64,000 bases of DNA from Sphingobacterium hungaricum. Its GTDB lineage: Bacteria > Bacteroidota > Bacteroidia > Sphingobacteriales > Sphingobacteriaceae. The notes under the pieces are model-generated. The model ran no database searches. It was given only the letters and a program-made list of their open reading frames with translations, and was not told the DNA's origin. The stretch spans positions 2,277,337 to 2,341,336 of the forward strand of contig NZ_MU158698.1 of assembly GCF_015210005.1 (NCBI RefSeq). The letters run 5' to 3'. Shown here one piece after another: positions 15,752-25,049 of this stretch; positions within the stretch are counted from its first letter, which is position 1, and each line of letters opens with the position of its first letter. The position numbers and the translations under genes were made by a program.

Positions 15752-18700
15752 ATGTCTTTGAAATCAATCTTAAAGTATCATATTGCGGATAAGCGTCTAC
15801 TCTTTATCCTGTTGACAAGCTTCAGTTTATTAAATGTAGCTTGGGCACAACAAAAAATTAGCGGAACTATTCTGGATGACGAAAAAAAGTCAGCTTTGCA
15901 GGGTGTTTCGGTCAGGCAACTAGACAATAGAAATAATGGAACCTTTACATCTGCAACAGGTAATTTTCAATTATCGGTCCCGAAATTTCCGGTGACTTTA
16001 GAGGTGAGCAGTGTGGGTTACGAAACGCAGCAAATCAAAGTAAATGATGACAAACAGCCAATCACGATTAACTTGTTGGTCTTGGGCAATTTCTTAGATG
16101 AGGTGGTCATCACTGGTTATACAACTACACAGCGAAAAGCAGTCAGCGGTTCGATTACGACCGTCAATTTTGATGAGCGCAATGCCAATCAGGCTGATCA
16201 AGATGTTGTTAAGCTCTTGCAGGGTAAGGCTGCTGGAGCGCAAATCACAGCGACATCAGGAACGCCTGGGGGAGGCGTGAGCTTTGTAATTCGCGGAAAT
16301 AACTCCATCAGCGGTTCGGTAGAGCCATTGTATGTGGTGGATGGTGTATTTATGAACACAAGTTTGCCGGTAACGGGTGGAGGTGGAAATTTGCTTTCCA
16401 ATCCTTTGGCGGATATCAATCCGGCAGATATTGAAAGCGTTACTTTATTGAAAGATGCGAATGCGACTGCAATCTATGGTTCGCAAGGTGCAAATGGCGT
16501 TGTGGTTATCCAAACCAAAAGAGGAAAGCGAAATACAGCTTCTAGGATTAATTTTTCAACCAAACAAGGTTGGTCTGAGGCTGTCAATAAATTCAAAGCG
16601 ACAACGGGCCCTGAAACTGGGCAGTTATTAAAAGAAGCTTGGGTAAACACAGCTTTGGAAAATGGCGAATCGATCGGTACGTACCTTAACCGCGAGAAGC
16701 CGACAAACTGGGATTTGGTCTATCCTTTTAAAGATTCTAATGGCGATGTAGACTTCGGGCGCGACAACATTGCTGATCTTCCAACTTACGACCGTATCGG
16801 CGATTTATTTCAGCGTGCAAAAAACACGGATTATCAGTTGTCTCTTTACGGCGGTTCCAATACCAGCAACCATTACATCGGTTTGGGTTATGCAGGGCAG
16901 GAGTCCATTGTCAAACCTAATAAATTTCAGCGTTTCTCGGCTCGGGTAAATTATGACAACAACGTAACGGATAAGTTAAAAGTTGGGACTAGCTACAGCC
17001 TTGCACGCACGACACGTGCGAATGTACGCAACAACGACAACGATCCAGGAGGTATTATTAATTCAGCAATTTTCCCGCGTTCCTTTTTGCCAATCTATGA
17101 TGCAAATGGCAATTATTTAAATCATGCGACCTTTAATAACCATTTGCGCTTGATTGAGCATTTGGATAATAACTATACAACTTGGCGCAATACGGTAAAT
17201 CTTTATGCGGAATATAGCTTTTTGCCGAATTTAAAATATAGAACGAGCGGCAGCTTTGATTATACAAGCAATGGCTCGCGCAGTTTTTCCGATTTTGCAT
17301 TGAGCAATGCCGGAGCTGCGACAGCGTCGAATAGTTTGATACAAGTATATACTGCCGAACAGTTATTGACTTATGTCAAAACATTTAATGAGAAGCACGA
17401 TTTCAATGTGTTGTTGGGGAACACAATCAATGTAAATCAATCACAAGGAGTTTCGGCTTCTGGGTCGAATTATATTTTTGATGTACTGCGCGAAGTTTCT
17501 TCTGGAGGAACAACAACCGGAGGTTCGTCGCGGGATGAAAACCGCTTGGTTTCATTCTTTGGAAACGCAGGGTATACGTATGATGACCGCTATTCGTTGG
17601 AATTTAGCCTTAGGGCAGATGGTTCATCCCGTTTCGGACAAAATGTTCGTTGGGGCTATTTTCCAGCAGGTGGTTTTATCTGGAATGTAGGAAACGAAAG
17701 TTTCTTAATTGATAATCCAACCATTAATGGATTGAAAGTTAGAGCAACGTTTGGGTATTCAGGTAACCAAAATGGAATTGGAAATTACGACGCTTTAGCC
17801 ATTTGGTCTACGAGCGCAGAGTCCTATTTGGATCAGCCACGTTTGTCGCCAGGCCGTCTGGCAAATCCAGATTTGACATGGGAAACCACACGCCAAACGA
17901 ATTTGGGAGTTGATTTGGCTTTGCTAAGAAACCGCTTCAATGTGAGTTTGGATTGGTACCATAAATACACGACAAATGGTTTGCAAAGTGTGATCGTGCC
18001 TTCGCGTAGCGGTTACAGTACGGCGATTCAGAATTACACAGAGATCAGCAATAGAGGTATTGAGCTGACCATCGAATCCATGAACATCCGCAAAAATGAT
18101 TTCTCTTGGTCAACATCCTTTAATATTTCGAACAACCGCAATAAAATTGAGAAGATCCCTCAAGAACAAACGATGGGAGCGACTAACCGCGGAACGTCTA
18201 TCTTGAGACAAGGTTATCCAATCAATTCATTTTTCTTGTACAAACAATTAGAGGTTGATCCTCAGACAGGAAATGCAGTGTATGAAGATGTGGATGGAAA
18301 TGGCATAATCAACTATGCTGACAGACAGATATTGGGAAATACAGAGCCTAATTTTATTGGTGGATTGACCAATACATTTACCAAAAAAGGATTTGATTTG
18401 AATGTGTTCTTCTATTTTACCCAAGGGAATGATATCCTGAACATGCATAACTTCTTCCTTGTTCACGGTGGTACGCAAAACGGAATTGGTTTTGATCCGC
18501 GCCAGTTGAATCGTTGGCAAAAACCGGGTGATGTGACTGACATTCCGAAGATGACTAAATTCACTTTAAACCCGGAGCAAAATAATTCTTCTGCAAATAA
18601 CTACACAGGACAGGTAGCGAATCTGAGTAGCCGTTATTTAGAAAATGGTTCTTTCTTGCGCTTGCGCAATGTTGCTTTAGGTTACACTTTGCCACAAGAT

Positions 18701-18892
18701 ATTGCCTCGAAGCTTAAAGTAAACCGCTTAAAAGCAACGATTTCTGCAACTAATTTATGGACTTTAACGAACTACAAAGGTCTGGATCCTGAAGTGAGTG
18801 CACAGAGCACAAACCAAAATACCGCAGGATACGATTGGGCTACAGTGCCTCAGCCTCGGACTTTTGAATTTATCTTAAACATCACATTATAA
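15752..18892 (+). CDS. SusC/RagA-family TonB-dependent outer-membrane transporter
   Basis: 1046 residues. A signal peptide ends near AWAQ (about residue 33). It is followed by a carboxypeptidase-regulatory-like domain (ISGTILDDEKKSALQGVSV), then the plug starting DEVVITGYTTTQRKAVSGS, and the 22-strand barrel. It imports large nutrients through the outer membrane with TonB energy, together with the SusD partner that starts 11 bases after its stop. The third gene of the unit is a carboxypeptidase, so the load may be peptides or glycopeptides rather than a plain glycan. A Cys-rich leader ORF precedes it. Confidence 0.95.
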   Translation: MSLKSILKYHIADKRLLFILLTSFSLLNVAWAQQKISGTILDDEKKSALQGVSVRQLDNRNNGTFTSATGNFQLSVPKFPVTLEVSSVGYETQQIKVNDDKQPITINLLVLGNFLDEVVITGYTTTQRKAVSGSITTVNFDERNANQADQDVVKLLQGKAAGAQITATSGTPGGGVSFVIRGNNSISGSVEPLYVVDGVFMNTSLPVTGGGGNLLSNPLADINPADIESVTLLKDANATAIYGSQGANGVVVIQTKRGKRNTASRINFSTKQGWSEAVNKFKATTGPETGQLLKEAWVNTALENGESIGTYLNREKPTNWDLVYPFKDSNGDVDFGRDNIADLPTYDRIGDLFQRAKNTDYQLSLYGGSNTSNHYIGLGYAGQESIVKPNKFQRFSARVNYDNNVTDKLKVGTSYSLARTTRANVRNNDNDPGGIINSAIFPRSFLPIYDANGNYLNHATFNNHLRLIEHLDNNYTTWRNTVNLYAEYSFLPNLKYRTSGSFDYTSNGSRSFSDFALSNAGAATASNSLIQVYTAEQLLTYVKTFNEKHDFNVLLGNTINVNQSQGVSASGSNYIFDVLREVSSGGTTTGGSSRDENRLVSFFGNAGYTYDDRYSLEFSLRADGSSRFGQNVRWGYFPAGGFIWNVGNESFLIDNPTINGLKVRATFGYSGNQNGIGNYDALAIWSTSAESYLDQPRLSPGRLANPDLTWETTRQTNLGVDLALLRNRFNVSLDWYHKYTTNGLQSVIVPSRSGYSTAIQNYTEISNRGIELTIESMNIRKNDFSWSTSFNISNNRNKIEKIPQEQTMGATNRGTSILRQGYPINSFFLYKQLEVDPQTGNAVYEDVDGNGIINYADRQILGNTEPNFIGGLTNTFTKKGFDLNVFFYFTQGNDILNMHNFFLVHGGTQNGIGFDPRQLNRWQKPGDVTDIPKMTKFTLNPEQNNSSANNYTGQVANLSSRYLENGSFLRLRNVALGYTLPQDIASKLKVNRLKATISATNLWTLTNYKGLDPEVSAQSTNQNTAGYDWATVPQPRTFEFILNITL

Positions 18893-18903
18893 TCGATTAC
18901 CTC

Positions 18904-20274
18904 ATGAAAAAAATAGTTAAACAAGTATATATAGGTGCGTTCGCTCTCCTAACATTGACTACCTTTAGCGGCTGTGAGAAGTTTTTGGATTTAAAACCGA
19001 CGAATGCGTTGCTTGCCGACAATGCGGTATATGATGCGAAAACATCTCGGGCATTGGTGAATGCTGGATATTCGAATCTAAAAAGTTATTCTATCGGCTC
19101 TGCGCTTACCTTGGCGGTTCTTCCTGGAGACAATGTTTTTTTCGCGGGAAGCCAAAGCCAAAACATTGAATTGGACAACCATGCCTTTACCGTGACCAAT
19201 TCAGCAATCGTTGGAGCCTATGCTTCGAGTTATGCATTGATCAATGTCGTGAACTGGGCGATATCGGAAATTCCGAAAGTGGAAGATGCGACATTCGCCG
19301 AAGGCGAACAAAACAAATTAATAGGTGAAGCCTATTTTATTCGTGCTTTTGCATATTTCAATTTAGTGCGCAGTTGGGGAGGTGTACAATTGCAACTGAA
19401 TCCAACGACAGATTTGACTTCCTTGGGAGCGATTTCCAGAAGTACGGAAGAACAGACCTACGCACAGATATTGTCAGACTTAAAATCGTCGGAGGATTTG
19501 CTTCCAGCTGACGACGGCCAAACGCGGAATAAATTGCAAAAGGCAATCGTTAGGGCTTTCAGAGCAAAAGTTTTGCTTTATGCAAAACGATTTGAAGAAG
19601 CAGAAACGGAAGCGACAGCCGTTATTCAGAATCCTAAATATGCGCTCTTAAAACCATACAATAAGTTTTTTGTTGCGCCATTTTTAACATCGGAATCTGT
19701 TTTCGAACTTTCAGCCACTGCGACAAACGCAGGGACAAGCGGAAGCGCGTGGTTTCCTGCTTCGGGAACGCCAAGGGGTTCTTATGAATTTAGGCCGTCG
19801 AATGAAATCATCAACCTGCTGAATGACCCAGCTAAAGGAGGGAATAGAAAAAGCCTGATTGCGACACGGGGAACAGATGTTTTTGTGAATCTATACCATA
19901 CGGTTTCTCCAAATATCAATCCGGCTTATGTCATTCGAATTGCTGATTTGCACTTGATTCGTGCGGAAGCTCGTGCCCGAAAAGCAAATCCAGATTATGC
20001 TGGTGCAATAGCAGATTTGAACTTGATCAAGGACCGTGCAGAAGCGACGCTTTATCCTGTGGGAAATACGGATAAAGATGCCATAGTTCAGTCAATCTGG
20101 GATGAACGCCGTTTGGAATTTGCTTTTGAGGCTGATCGTTGGTACGATTTGGTGCGGACCGAGCAGGCGGAAGAAGTTTTGGGTGTAAGCAAGAACTTTT
20201 GGATTTTCCCAATCCCGCAGTCTGATGTGCTTTCGGATCCAGATTTAAACGGAACGAATAATCCTGGCTATTAA
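18904..20274 (+). CDS. SusD/RagB-family outer-membrane lipoprotein
   Basis: 456 residues with a lipobox FSGC (Cys24) followed by EKFLDLKPTN, the typical SusD beginning. The interior holds the TPR-like helices and the RAFAYFNLVRSWGGV and RRLEFAFEADRWYDLVR segments of the family. It caps the SusC barrel at the cell surface and binds the substrate. Second gene of the susCD-M14 unit. Confidence 0.95.
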   Translation: MKKIVKQVYIGAFALLTLTTFSGCEKFLDLKPTNALLADNAVYDAKTSRALVNAGYSNLKSYSIGSALTLAVLPGDNVFFAGSQSQNIELDNHAFTVTNSAIVGAYASSYALINVVNWAISEIPKVEDATFAEGEQNKLIGEAYFIRAFAYFNLVRSWGGVQLQLNPTTDLTSLGAISRSTEEQTYAQILSDLKSSEDLLPADDGQTRNKLQKAIVRAFRAKVLLYAKRFEEAETEATAVIQNPKYALLKPYNKFFVAPFLTSESVFELSATATNAGTSGSAWFPASGTPRGSYEFRPSNEIINLLNDPAKGGNRKSLIATRGTDVFVNLYHTVSPNINPAYVIRIADLHLIRAEARARKANPDYAGAIADLNLIKDRAEATLYPVGNTDKDAIVQSIWDERRLEFAFEADRWYDLVRTEQAEEVLGVSKNFWIFPIPQSDVLSDPDLNGTNNPGY

Positions 20275-20317
20275 TGCTTTTAATTTTAAAAATCAATCGA
20301 ACTAATTTATATACAGA

Positions 20318-22861
20318 ATGAAAAACAAAATCATACTTATTGGGCTAATCCTTTGGGCTTCCATAGGGTCAGCGCAAAACAATTATTACTTCAATAGCAC
20401 GGAAAAATTCAGCGCAGCGATTCCAACACCTGATGAGTTTTTCGGATTTGAAATCGGAAAACATTTGGTGCGCTATGATAAAGTTGTTGAATATTTTAAG
20501 CTTTTGGCAGAAAAATCTGACCGCGCTTCCTTAGTTGTTTTTGGACAGAGCTGGGAAAAGCGCGATCAGGTGAAATTGATTATCTCGTCTCCAGATAACC
20601 AACGCAATTTAGAGCAAATCCGTGTGGACCATTTAAAGCTGATCGACCCGAAAGCGAAAGTAGATTATGCTTCGCAAAAAGCAATTGTCGAATTGGCTTA
20701 TAACGTGCATGGTGGAGAGATTGCGGGAACGGATGCAGCCGTTTTAGCGGCTTATTATCTAGTGGCTACAGAGAATCCAGAGATTACAAATCGCTTGAAT
20801 GATGCGGTTGTTTTGATTGAGCCTTCTCAAAATCCGGACGGGCGCGAACGCGCAACGACATTTATCAATGGTTTTCATTCAGAGCCTGGGATTTCAGATC
20901 CCGCGGATTTAGGCCATAGCGGAGGCTGGACGCCTCATCGCGGAAATCATTTTTGGAATGATTTAAATAGAGATTGGTTGGCTCTTTCGCAGATCGAAAG
21001 CAGAAACCGTGTTGCTTACTACCATCAATGGTATCCAAATGTGTACCTTGATTTCCATGAAATGGGAAGCGGAAGTACTTATTATTTTGAACCTTCGCCT
21101 TTGACAACTTGGAATAATATTTTACCTAAAACGAATTATGATGTGCTGACTGGAATTTTGGCAAATTACTTCTCGAAAGCATTAAATAATATAGGTTCAT
21201 TATTCTTTACAAAAGAAAGTTTTACCAATCTTTCTCCGATTTATGGTTCTACTTATCCAGATTATCAGGGCGGTGCCGGCATAACGTTGGAAGTGGGTTC
21301 TACCTCAGGTGTCGTTGTAGAAACGCCTGCCGGAATACGTACATTTTCGAGAAACTTAAAAGATAACTTTGAAATCAGCATTGCAGGTTTATTGGCGGCG
21401 ACAGATAACAAAGAGGCTTTCTTGAAAGAGCAAAAAGAGTTTTTTGAAAGCGCATTGGTTCAGGCAGATAAATTGGCTACGAAGTCTATCGTATTTGGAA
21501 GCCAAAAAGACCAAAGCTTAAACCGTTTATTTCTTCAGCATTTGCTGAATCATAAAATAGAAGTCTATGCCTTGAATAAAGCATTTACGCAAGATGGCAA
21601 AACATTCGAACCGGGAACAGCTTATGTAGTTCCTTTAAAACAAGCCCAATTCCGAATCCTTCAATCCATTTTTGAAGAAAATGAAACCAACGGCTTTGAT
21701 AAAACCACTACATTCTATGATGTTTCGGGATGGAGTACGGTGCATGGGTATGGCGTTCCATTTTCGAAATCAAAAGCGGTAGTTGGTCTAGGCGAGCGTA
21801 TTTCGGAATTGCCTGCGTTGCCACAAACGGCTGTTGATCAATCGAATTTAGCCTATGCATTTGAGTATGCAGATTATTTAGCTCCAAAAGCAGTTTATTT
21901 CTTGCAAGCACAAGGAATTGTACCTCGGGTGGCAAGTCAGCCATTTACAATCAAAACAAGCAAAGGCGAGCAGAAATTTGGAGTAGGTAGTATTGTCATT
22001 CCGGTAGCTTATCAATCCGTCGAGCCCGCAAAACTGTTGGAATTGGTCCAGCAAGCAAGTGCTAAAACAGGAATTCCTATTCACTCCATCAGTGACGGAT
22101 TTAGCGTAAGTGGAATTGATTTGGGAAGCAACAATATCCGTGTAATCAAGCAACCGAAAGTAGCGTTGGTTTCTGGCGGGAGCTGGACAAGTTTTGGAGA
22201 AATCTGGGCTTTGCTGTCATTGACGCATGACATTCCAGTGGTTAAATTAAATGGAGACAATATCGAGCGCACTGATTTAAATGCCTATACGTCGATTATT
22301 CTTACGGGTGGGCAATTCTCTGCGGATTTCGCTAGAAAATTAGGCGCTTGGGTTGAGAATGGCGGTACATTGATTAGTTTAAGTACGACGAATGCATGGG
22401 TAAATGGGTCTGTGTTTTCATCGCAACGAGTTGGTCAAGCACCTTCAACCTCCGCGCCAGTCGTTTCCACTCCAGCTCCAGAAGTTTCTCCAAGAGGTGG
22501 TTCTGGTCCACGATTAAACGGAGTGATTCTCCGTGCGGAATTGGATTTGAAAAGTCCTTTGACGTATGGAATTGAAAATAAAGATACGTATACATTGAAA
22601 AATAATGTGGTTGGTTTGGACCAGTCGCTCATCGATTTTGCCGTATTAAAAAGCAATGCTATTTTGGTAAATGGCTATGCGGATACAACAGCCTTATCTC
22701 GCCTGAAAGAAAGTATAGTTGTCGGTGCTTCGAGTAAGGGCAGAGGGTCTGTAATTTATTTTGCTGAATCCCCTACATTTAGAGGCTATTGGCTGAACTC
22801 AAGCAGGTTGTTGACCAATGCGATTTTCTTCGGTGGGGGAGCTTCATCCAGAAGATATTAA
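20318..22861 (+). CDS. M14-family zinc carboxypeptidase, exported
   Basis: 847 residues. The signal peptide ends at about residue 20 (SAQ). The zinc motif HxxE is HGGE (His131, Glu134). EPSQNPDGRER and DLNRDW match the substrate-binding segments, and the third zinc ligand is probably in YLDFHEMG. The long C-terminal part has a class I glutamine-amidotransferase-like look (KVALVSGGSWTSFGE and a later ILTGGQFSADFARKLGAWVENGG segment). It cleaves C-terminal residues from peptides in the periplasm or at the surface. It follows susD by 43 bases, supporting peptide uptake. Confidence 0.92.
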   Translation: MKNKIILIGLILWASIGSAQNNYYFNSTEKFSAAIPTPDEFFGFEIGKHLVRYDKVVEYFKLLAEKSDRASLVVFGQSWEKRDQVKLIISSPDNQRNLEQIRVDHLKLIDPKAKVDYASQKAIVELAYNVHGGEIAGTDAAVLAAYYLVATENPEITNRLNDAVVLIEPSQNPDGRERATTFINGFHSEPGISDPADLGHSGGWTPHRGNHFWNDLNRDWLALSQIESRNRVAYYHQWYPNVYLDFHEMGSGSTYYFEPSPLTTWNNILPKTNYDVLTGILANYFSKALNNIGSLFFTKESFTNLSPIYGSTYPDYQGGAGITLEVGSTSGVVVETPAGIRTFSRNLKDNFEISIAGLLAATDNKEAFLKEQKEFFESALVQADKLATKSIVFGSQKDQSLNRLFLQHLLNHKIEVYALNKAFTQDGKTFEPGTAYVVPLKQAQFRILQSIFEENETNGFDKTTTFYDVSGWSTVHGYGVPFSKSKAVVGLGERISELPALPQTAVDQSNLAYAFEYADYLAPKAVYFLQAQGIVPRVASQPFTIKTSKGEQKFGVGSIVIPVAYQSVEPAKLLELVQQASAKTGIPIHSISDGFSVSGIDLGSNNIRVIKQPKVALVSGGSWTSFGEIWALLSLTHDIPVVKLNGDNIERTDLNAYTSIILTGGQFSADFARKLGAWVENGGTLISLSTTNAWVNGSVFSSQRVGQAPSTSAPVVSTPAPEVSPRGGSGPRLNGVILRAELDLKSPLTYGIENKDTYTLKNNVVGLDQSLIDFAVLKSNAILVNGYADTTALSRLKESIVVGASSKGRGSVIYFAESPTFRGYWLNSSRLLTNAIFFGGGASSRRY

Positions 22862-22896
22862 AGATTTTTATAATTAGTGATTAACCTTTTAATAAA

Positions 22897-22923
22897 AAAT
22901 CCCGGACGCTTCGTTCGGGATTT
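22897..22923. terminator. Bidirectional terminator between convergent genes
   Basis: Arms AAATCCCG and CGGGATTT, with an inner ACG/CGT pairing, are flanked by A- and T-rich runs. It closes both the M14 gene and the minus-strand XRE gene. Confidence 0.8.
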
Positions 22924-22929
22924 GTTTTG

Positions 22930-23283
22930 TTAGATGCAATTGTTTTCTCGGATAATGTTTCTATAGAACTTCAAGCTCTCTTCCAATCGCTCGATGTAGG
23001 TTTCTTTTTCTTTGATAATTTGTTTGTACAAGTCTTTTTCTTCCGATTGAAGGCCTGTTAACTCGATTCCTTTCTCTTCTGTATTCCCCAATAAATCATG
23101 GATATCGGTGTTTAAAATCTGCGCAATATTTTGCAGACGTTCGATATCTATTTTGGTGACTCCGTTTTCGATATTCTGATAGGTTTTCAAAGCAATAAAT
23201 AAGTTTTCAGCCATATCGGTTTGGGATAACTTATTTTGTTTTCGAAGTGCCCTTATTTTGTTTAAGATGATTGTGCTGTTCAT
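22930..23283 (-). CDS. XRE-family transcriptional regulator with C-terminal coiled coil
   Basis: 117 residues. Residues about 6-62 form a Cro/C1-type helix-turn-helix (IRALRKQNKLSQTDMAENL, then TYQNIENGVTKIDIERLQNIAQIL). Residues 75-110 are Glu/Lys-rich and predicted coiled coil (EKDLYKQIIKEKETYIERLEESL). It is divergent from the sulfatase gene, and the intergenic region holds a palindrome, so it could regulate the sulfatase or itself. That link is inference. Confidence 0.88.
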   Translation of the reverse strand: MNSTIILNKIRALRKQNKLSQTDMAENLFIALKTYQNIENGVTKIDIERLQNIAQILNTDIHDLLGNTEEKGIELTGLQSEEKDLYKQIIKEKETYIERLEESLKFYRNIIRENNCI

Positions 23284-23370
23284 GTTTCCTCCAGTTAATT
23301 ATGTGCCCTCAGGTATTAGGTATGCCTGTTTATTATAAACTTAAAAGCAAATATACATAAACACATTTAG

Positions 23371-23387
23371 TCTACCAATTTTGTAGT
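23371..23387. promoter_or_regulatory. Palindromic operator candidate upstream of sulfatase
   Basis: TCTACCAATTTTGTAGT matches the 15421 palindrome at 13 of 17 positions and keeps the CTAC/GTAG arms. It is 115 bases before the sulfatase ATG and 88 bases before the XRE start. Confidence 0.45.
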
Positions 23388-23501
23388 ATTTAATTTTTTA
23401 TGACAATTTAGATTTCAATTTCGCCTAAATAAAAAGATAAAAACGGACAGTTTCAAATAGGATAAATTGGTTTATTCCAAGACTTTTTCTAGTTTTAACT
23501 T

Positions 23502-24923
23502 ATGAAATCTTTTCTATCAATCATTTTCCTTTTCCTAATTTTCCAAAGTCTTTCCGCACAAGACAACGTCCGTAAACCGAATATCGTTTTTATTCTGGCT
23601 GATGATTTGGGATATGGTGATTTAGGAGCATATGGTCAGGCAAAAATCAAAACTCCACACATCGACCAGCTTGCGAAAGAGGGTATGCGTTTCACAAACT
23701 TTTATGCCGGAACTTCAGTTTGCGCTCCGTCGCGCTCGGCGTTGATGACTGGCCAACATACTGGACACACACCGATTCGAGGGAACAAAGAATTAGAACC
23801 TGAGGGACAACAGCCTTTGCCGGATTCGGTACAAACTATTGCGATGCTCCTAAAGGCAAATGACTATGTCACCGGTGCTTTTGGAAAGTGGGGCATGGGA
23901 ATGGTAGGAACTTCGGGAGACCCGACAAATAAAGGATTTGACGAGTTTTTTGGGTACAATTGCCAACGGCAATCCCATCGATATTACCCAACACATCTTT
24001 GGCATAATCAAACAAAAATTGAATTGGAAGGCAATGATTTGTCGAGTAAAGTTGTGTATGCTCCTGAATTGATTCAAGAAAAAACACTAGAATTTATTGA
24101 AAAAAATAAAGACAAACCTTTTTTTCTTTTTGTTCCTACGGTTTTGCCACATGCGGAATTAGCAGGTCCTGAAGATGAATTTTATGCATTGTATGAACAT
24201 GCTTTTGAAGAAAAAGCACATCGTGGCCAGCCTTATGGCCCACAGGCCACGATTGCTGGCTATACCTCTGTAGGCAAACCTCGTGCAACCTTTGCTTCAA
24301 TGGTTACAAGAATGGATGCCTATGTCGGACAGATTTTAGGTAAGCTGGAAGAGTTGGGCTTGAGCGAAGAAACGATTATCGTGTTCAGCAGTGATAATGG
24401 TTCGCATCGGGAAGGCGGTGCTGACCCGGATTTCTTTAACAGCTCAGGAGGTTTGCGTGGCAACAAACGAGATTTATATGAAGGTGGCATAAAAGTACCA
24501 TTGATTGTCAAATGGCCAAAGCAAATACGACAGAATGTGACAAGCAATTATCTTGGCGCTTTTTGGGATATTTTGCCGACTTTGACAGATATTTCAGATT
24601 CTCCAAATACAGTATACACAGATGGAATTTCGTTTAAGCCCACTTTATCCAATTCCAAAATGCAAAAGCAACATGCTTATCTGTACTGGGAGTTTCATGA
24701 AGATGGTGGTCGGCAAGCGGTGCGAATGGAGGATTGGAAATTAGTCAAGCTGAAAGTTCGAAATCCCAGCCAAAGCACCTACGAACTTTATAACTTAAAA
24801 AACGACCCATCAGAATCTAGAAATGTCGTGAAAGAGCACGTTGCAGTGTTCGAACAATTAAAAAGATATATGGATGAAGCGCATGTGGAAACGGATGTAT
24901 TTCCTCTGCTGACAAAAGAGTAG
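23502..24923 (+). CDS. Exported sulfatase (S1 family, Cys-type)
   Basis: 473 residues. A signal peptide ends near SLSAQ (residue 20). The formylglycine signature CAPSR is at 74-78, so Cys74 would be converted by a maturase encoded elsewhere. Metal-binding Asp34/Asp35 are in ADDLGYGD, and GKWGMG and SSDNGSH supply further active-site residues. It removes sulfate esters from a sugar or small molecule. The GH123-like gene follows 126 bases later, suggesting a sulfated GalNAc-containing glycan. The upstream palindrome hints at sulfur control. Confidence 0.94.
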   Translation: MKSFLSIIFLFLIFQSLSAQDNVRKPNIVFILADDLGYGDLGAYGQAKIKTPHIDQLAKEGMRFTNFYAGTSVCAPSRSALMTGQHTGHTPIRGNKELEPEGQQPLPDSVQTIAMLLKANDYVTGAFGKWGMGMVGTSGDPTNKGFDEFFGYNCQRQSHRYYPTHLWHNQTKIELEGNDLSSKVVYAPELIQEKTLEFIEKNKDKPFFLFVPTVLPHAELAGPEDEFYALYEHAFEEKAHRGQPYGPQATIAGYTSVGKPRATFASMVTRMDAYVGQILGKLEELGLSEETIIVFSSDNGSHREGGADPDFFNSSGGLRGNKRDLYEGGIKVPLIVKWPKQIRQNVTSNYLGAFWDILPTLTDISDSPNTVYTDGISFKPTLSNSKMQKQHAYLYWEFHEDGGRQAVRMEDWKLVKLKVRNPSQSTYELYNLKNDPSESRNVVKEHVAVFEQLKRYMDEAHVETDVFPLLTKE

Positions 24924-25049
24924 TATGTATCCATTTTGATGAAAATTTGAATTGGTCTTTTAAATTTATTAATTGTAATGGCTATTTTAGCCCATGATAA
25001 TTTACAGCCATCAAAAGCTTCTTGATTGGTTAGATATTTATAAAACATT

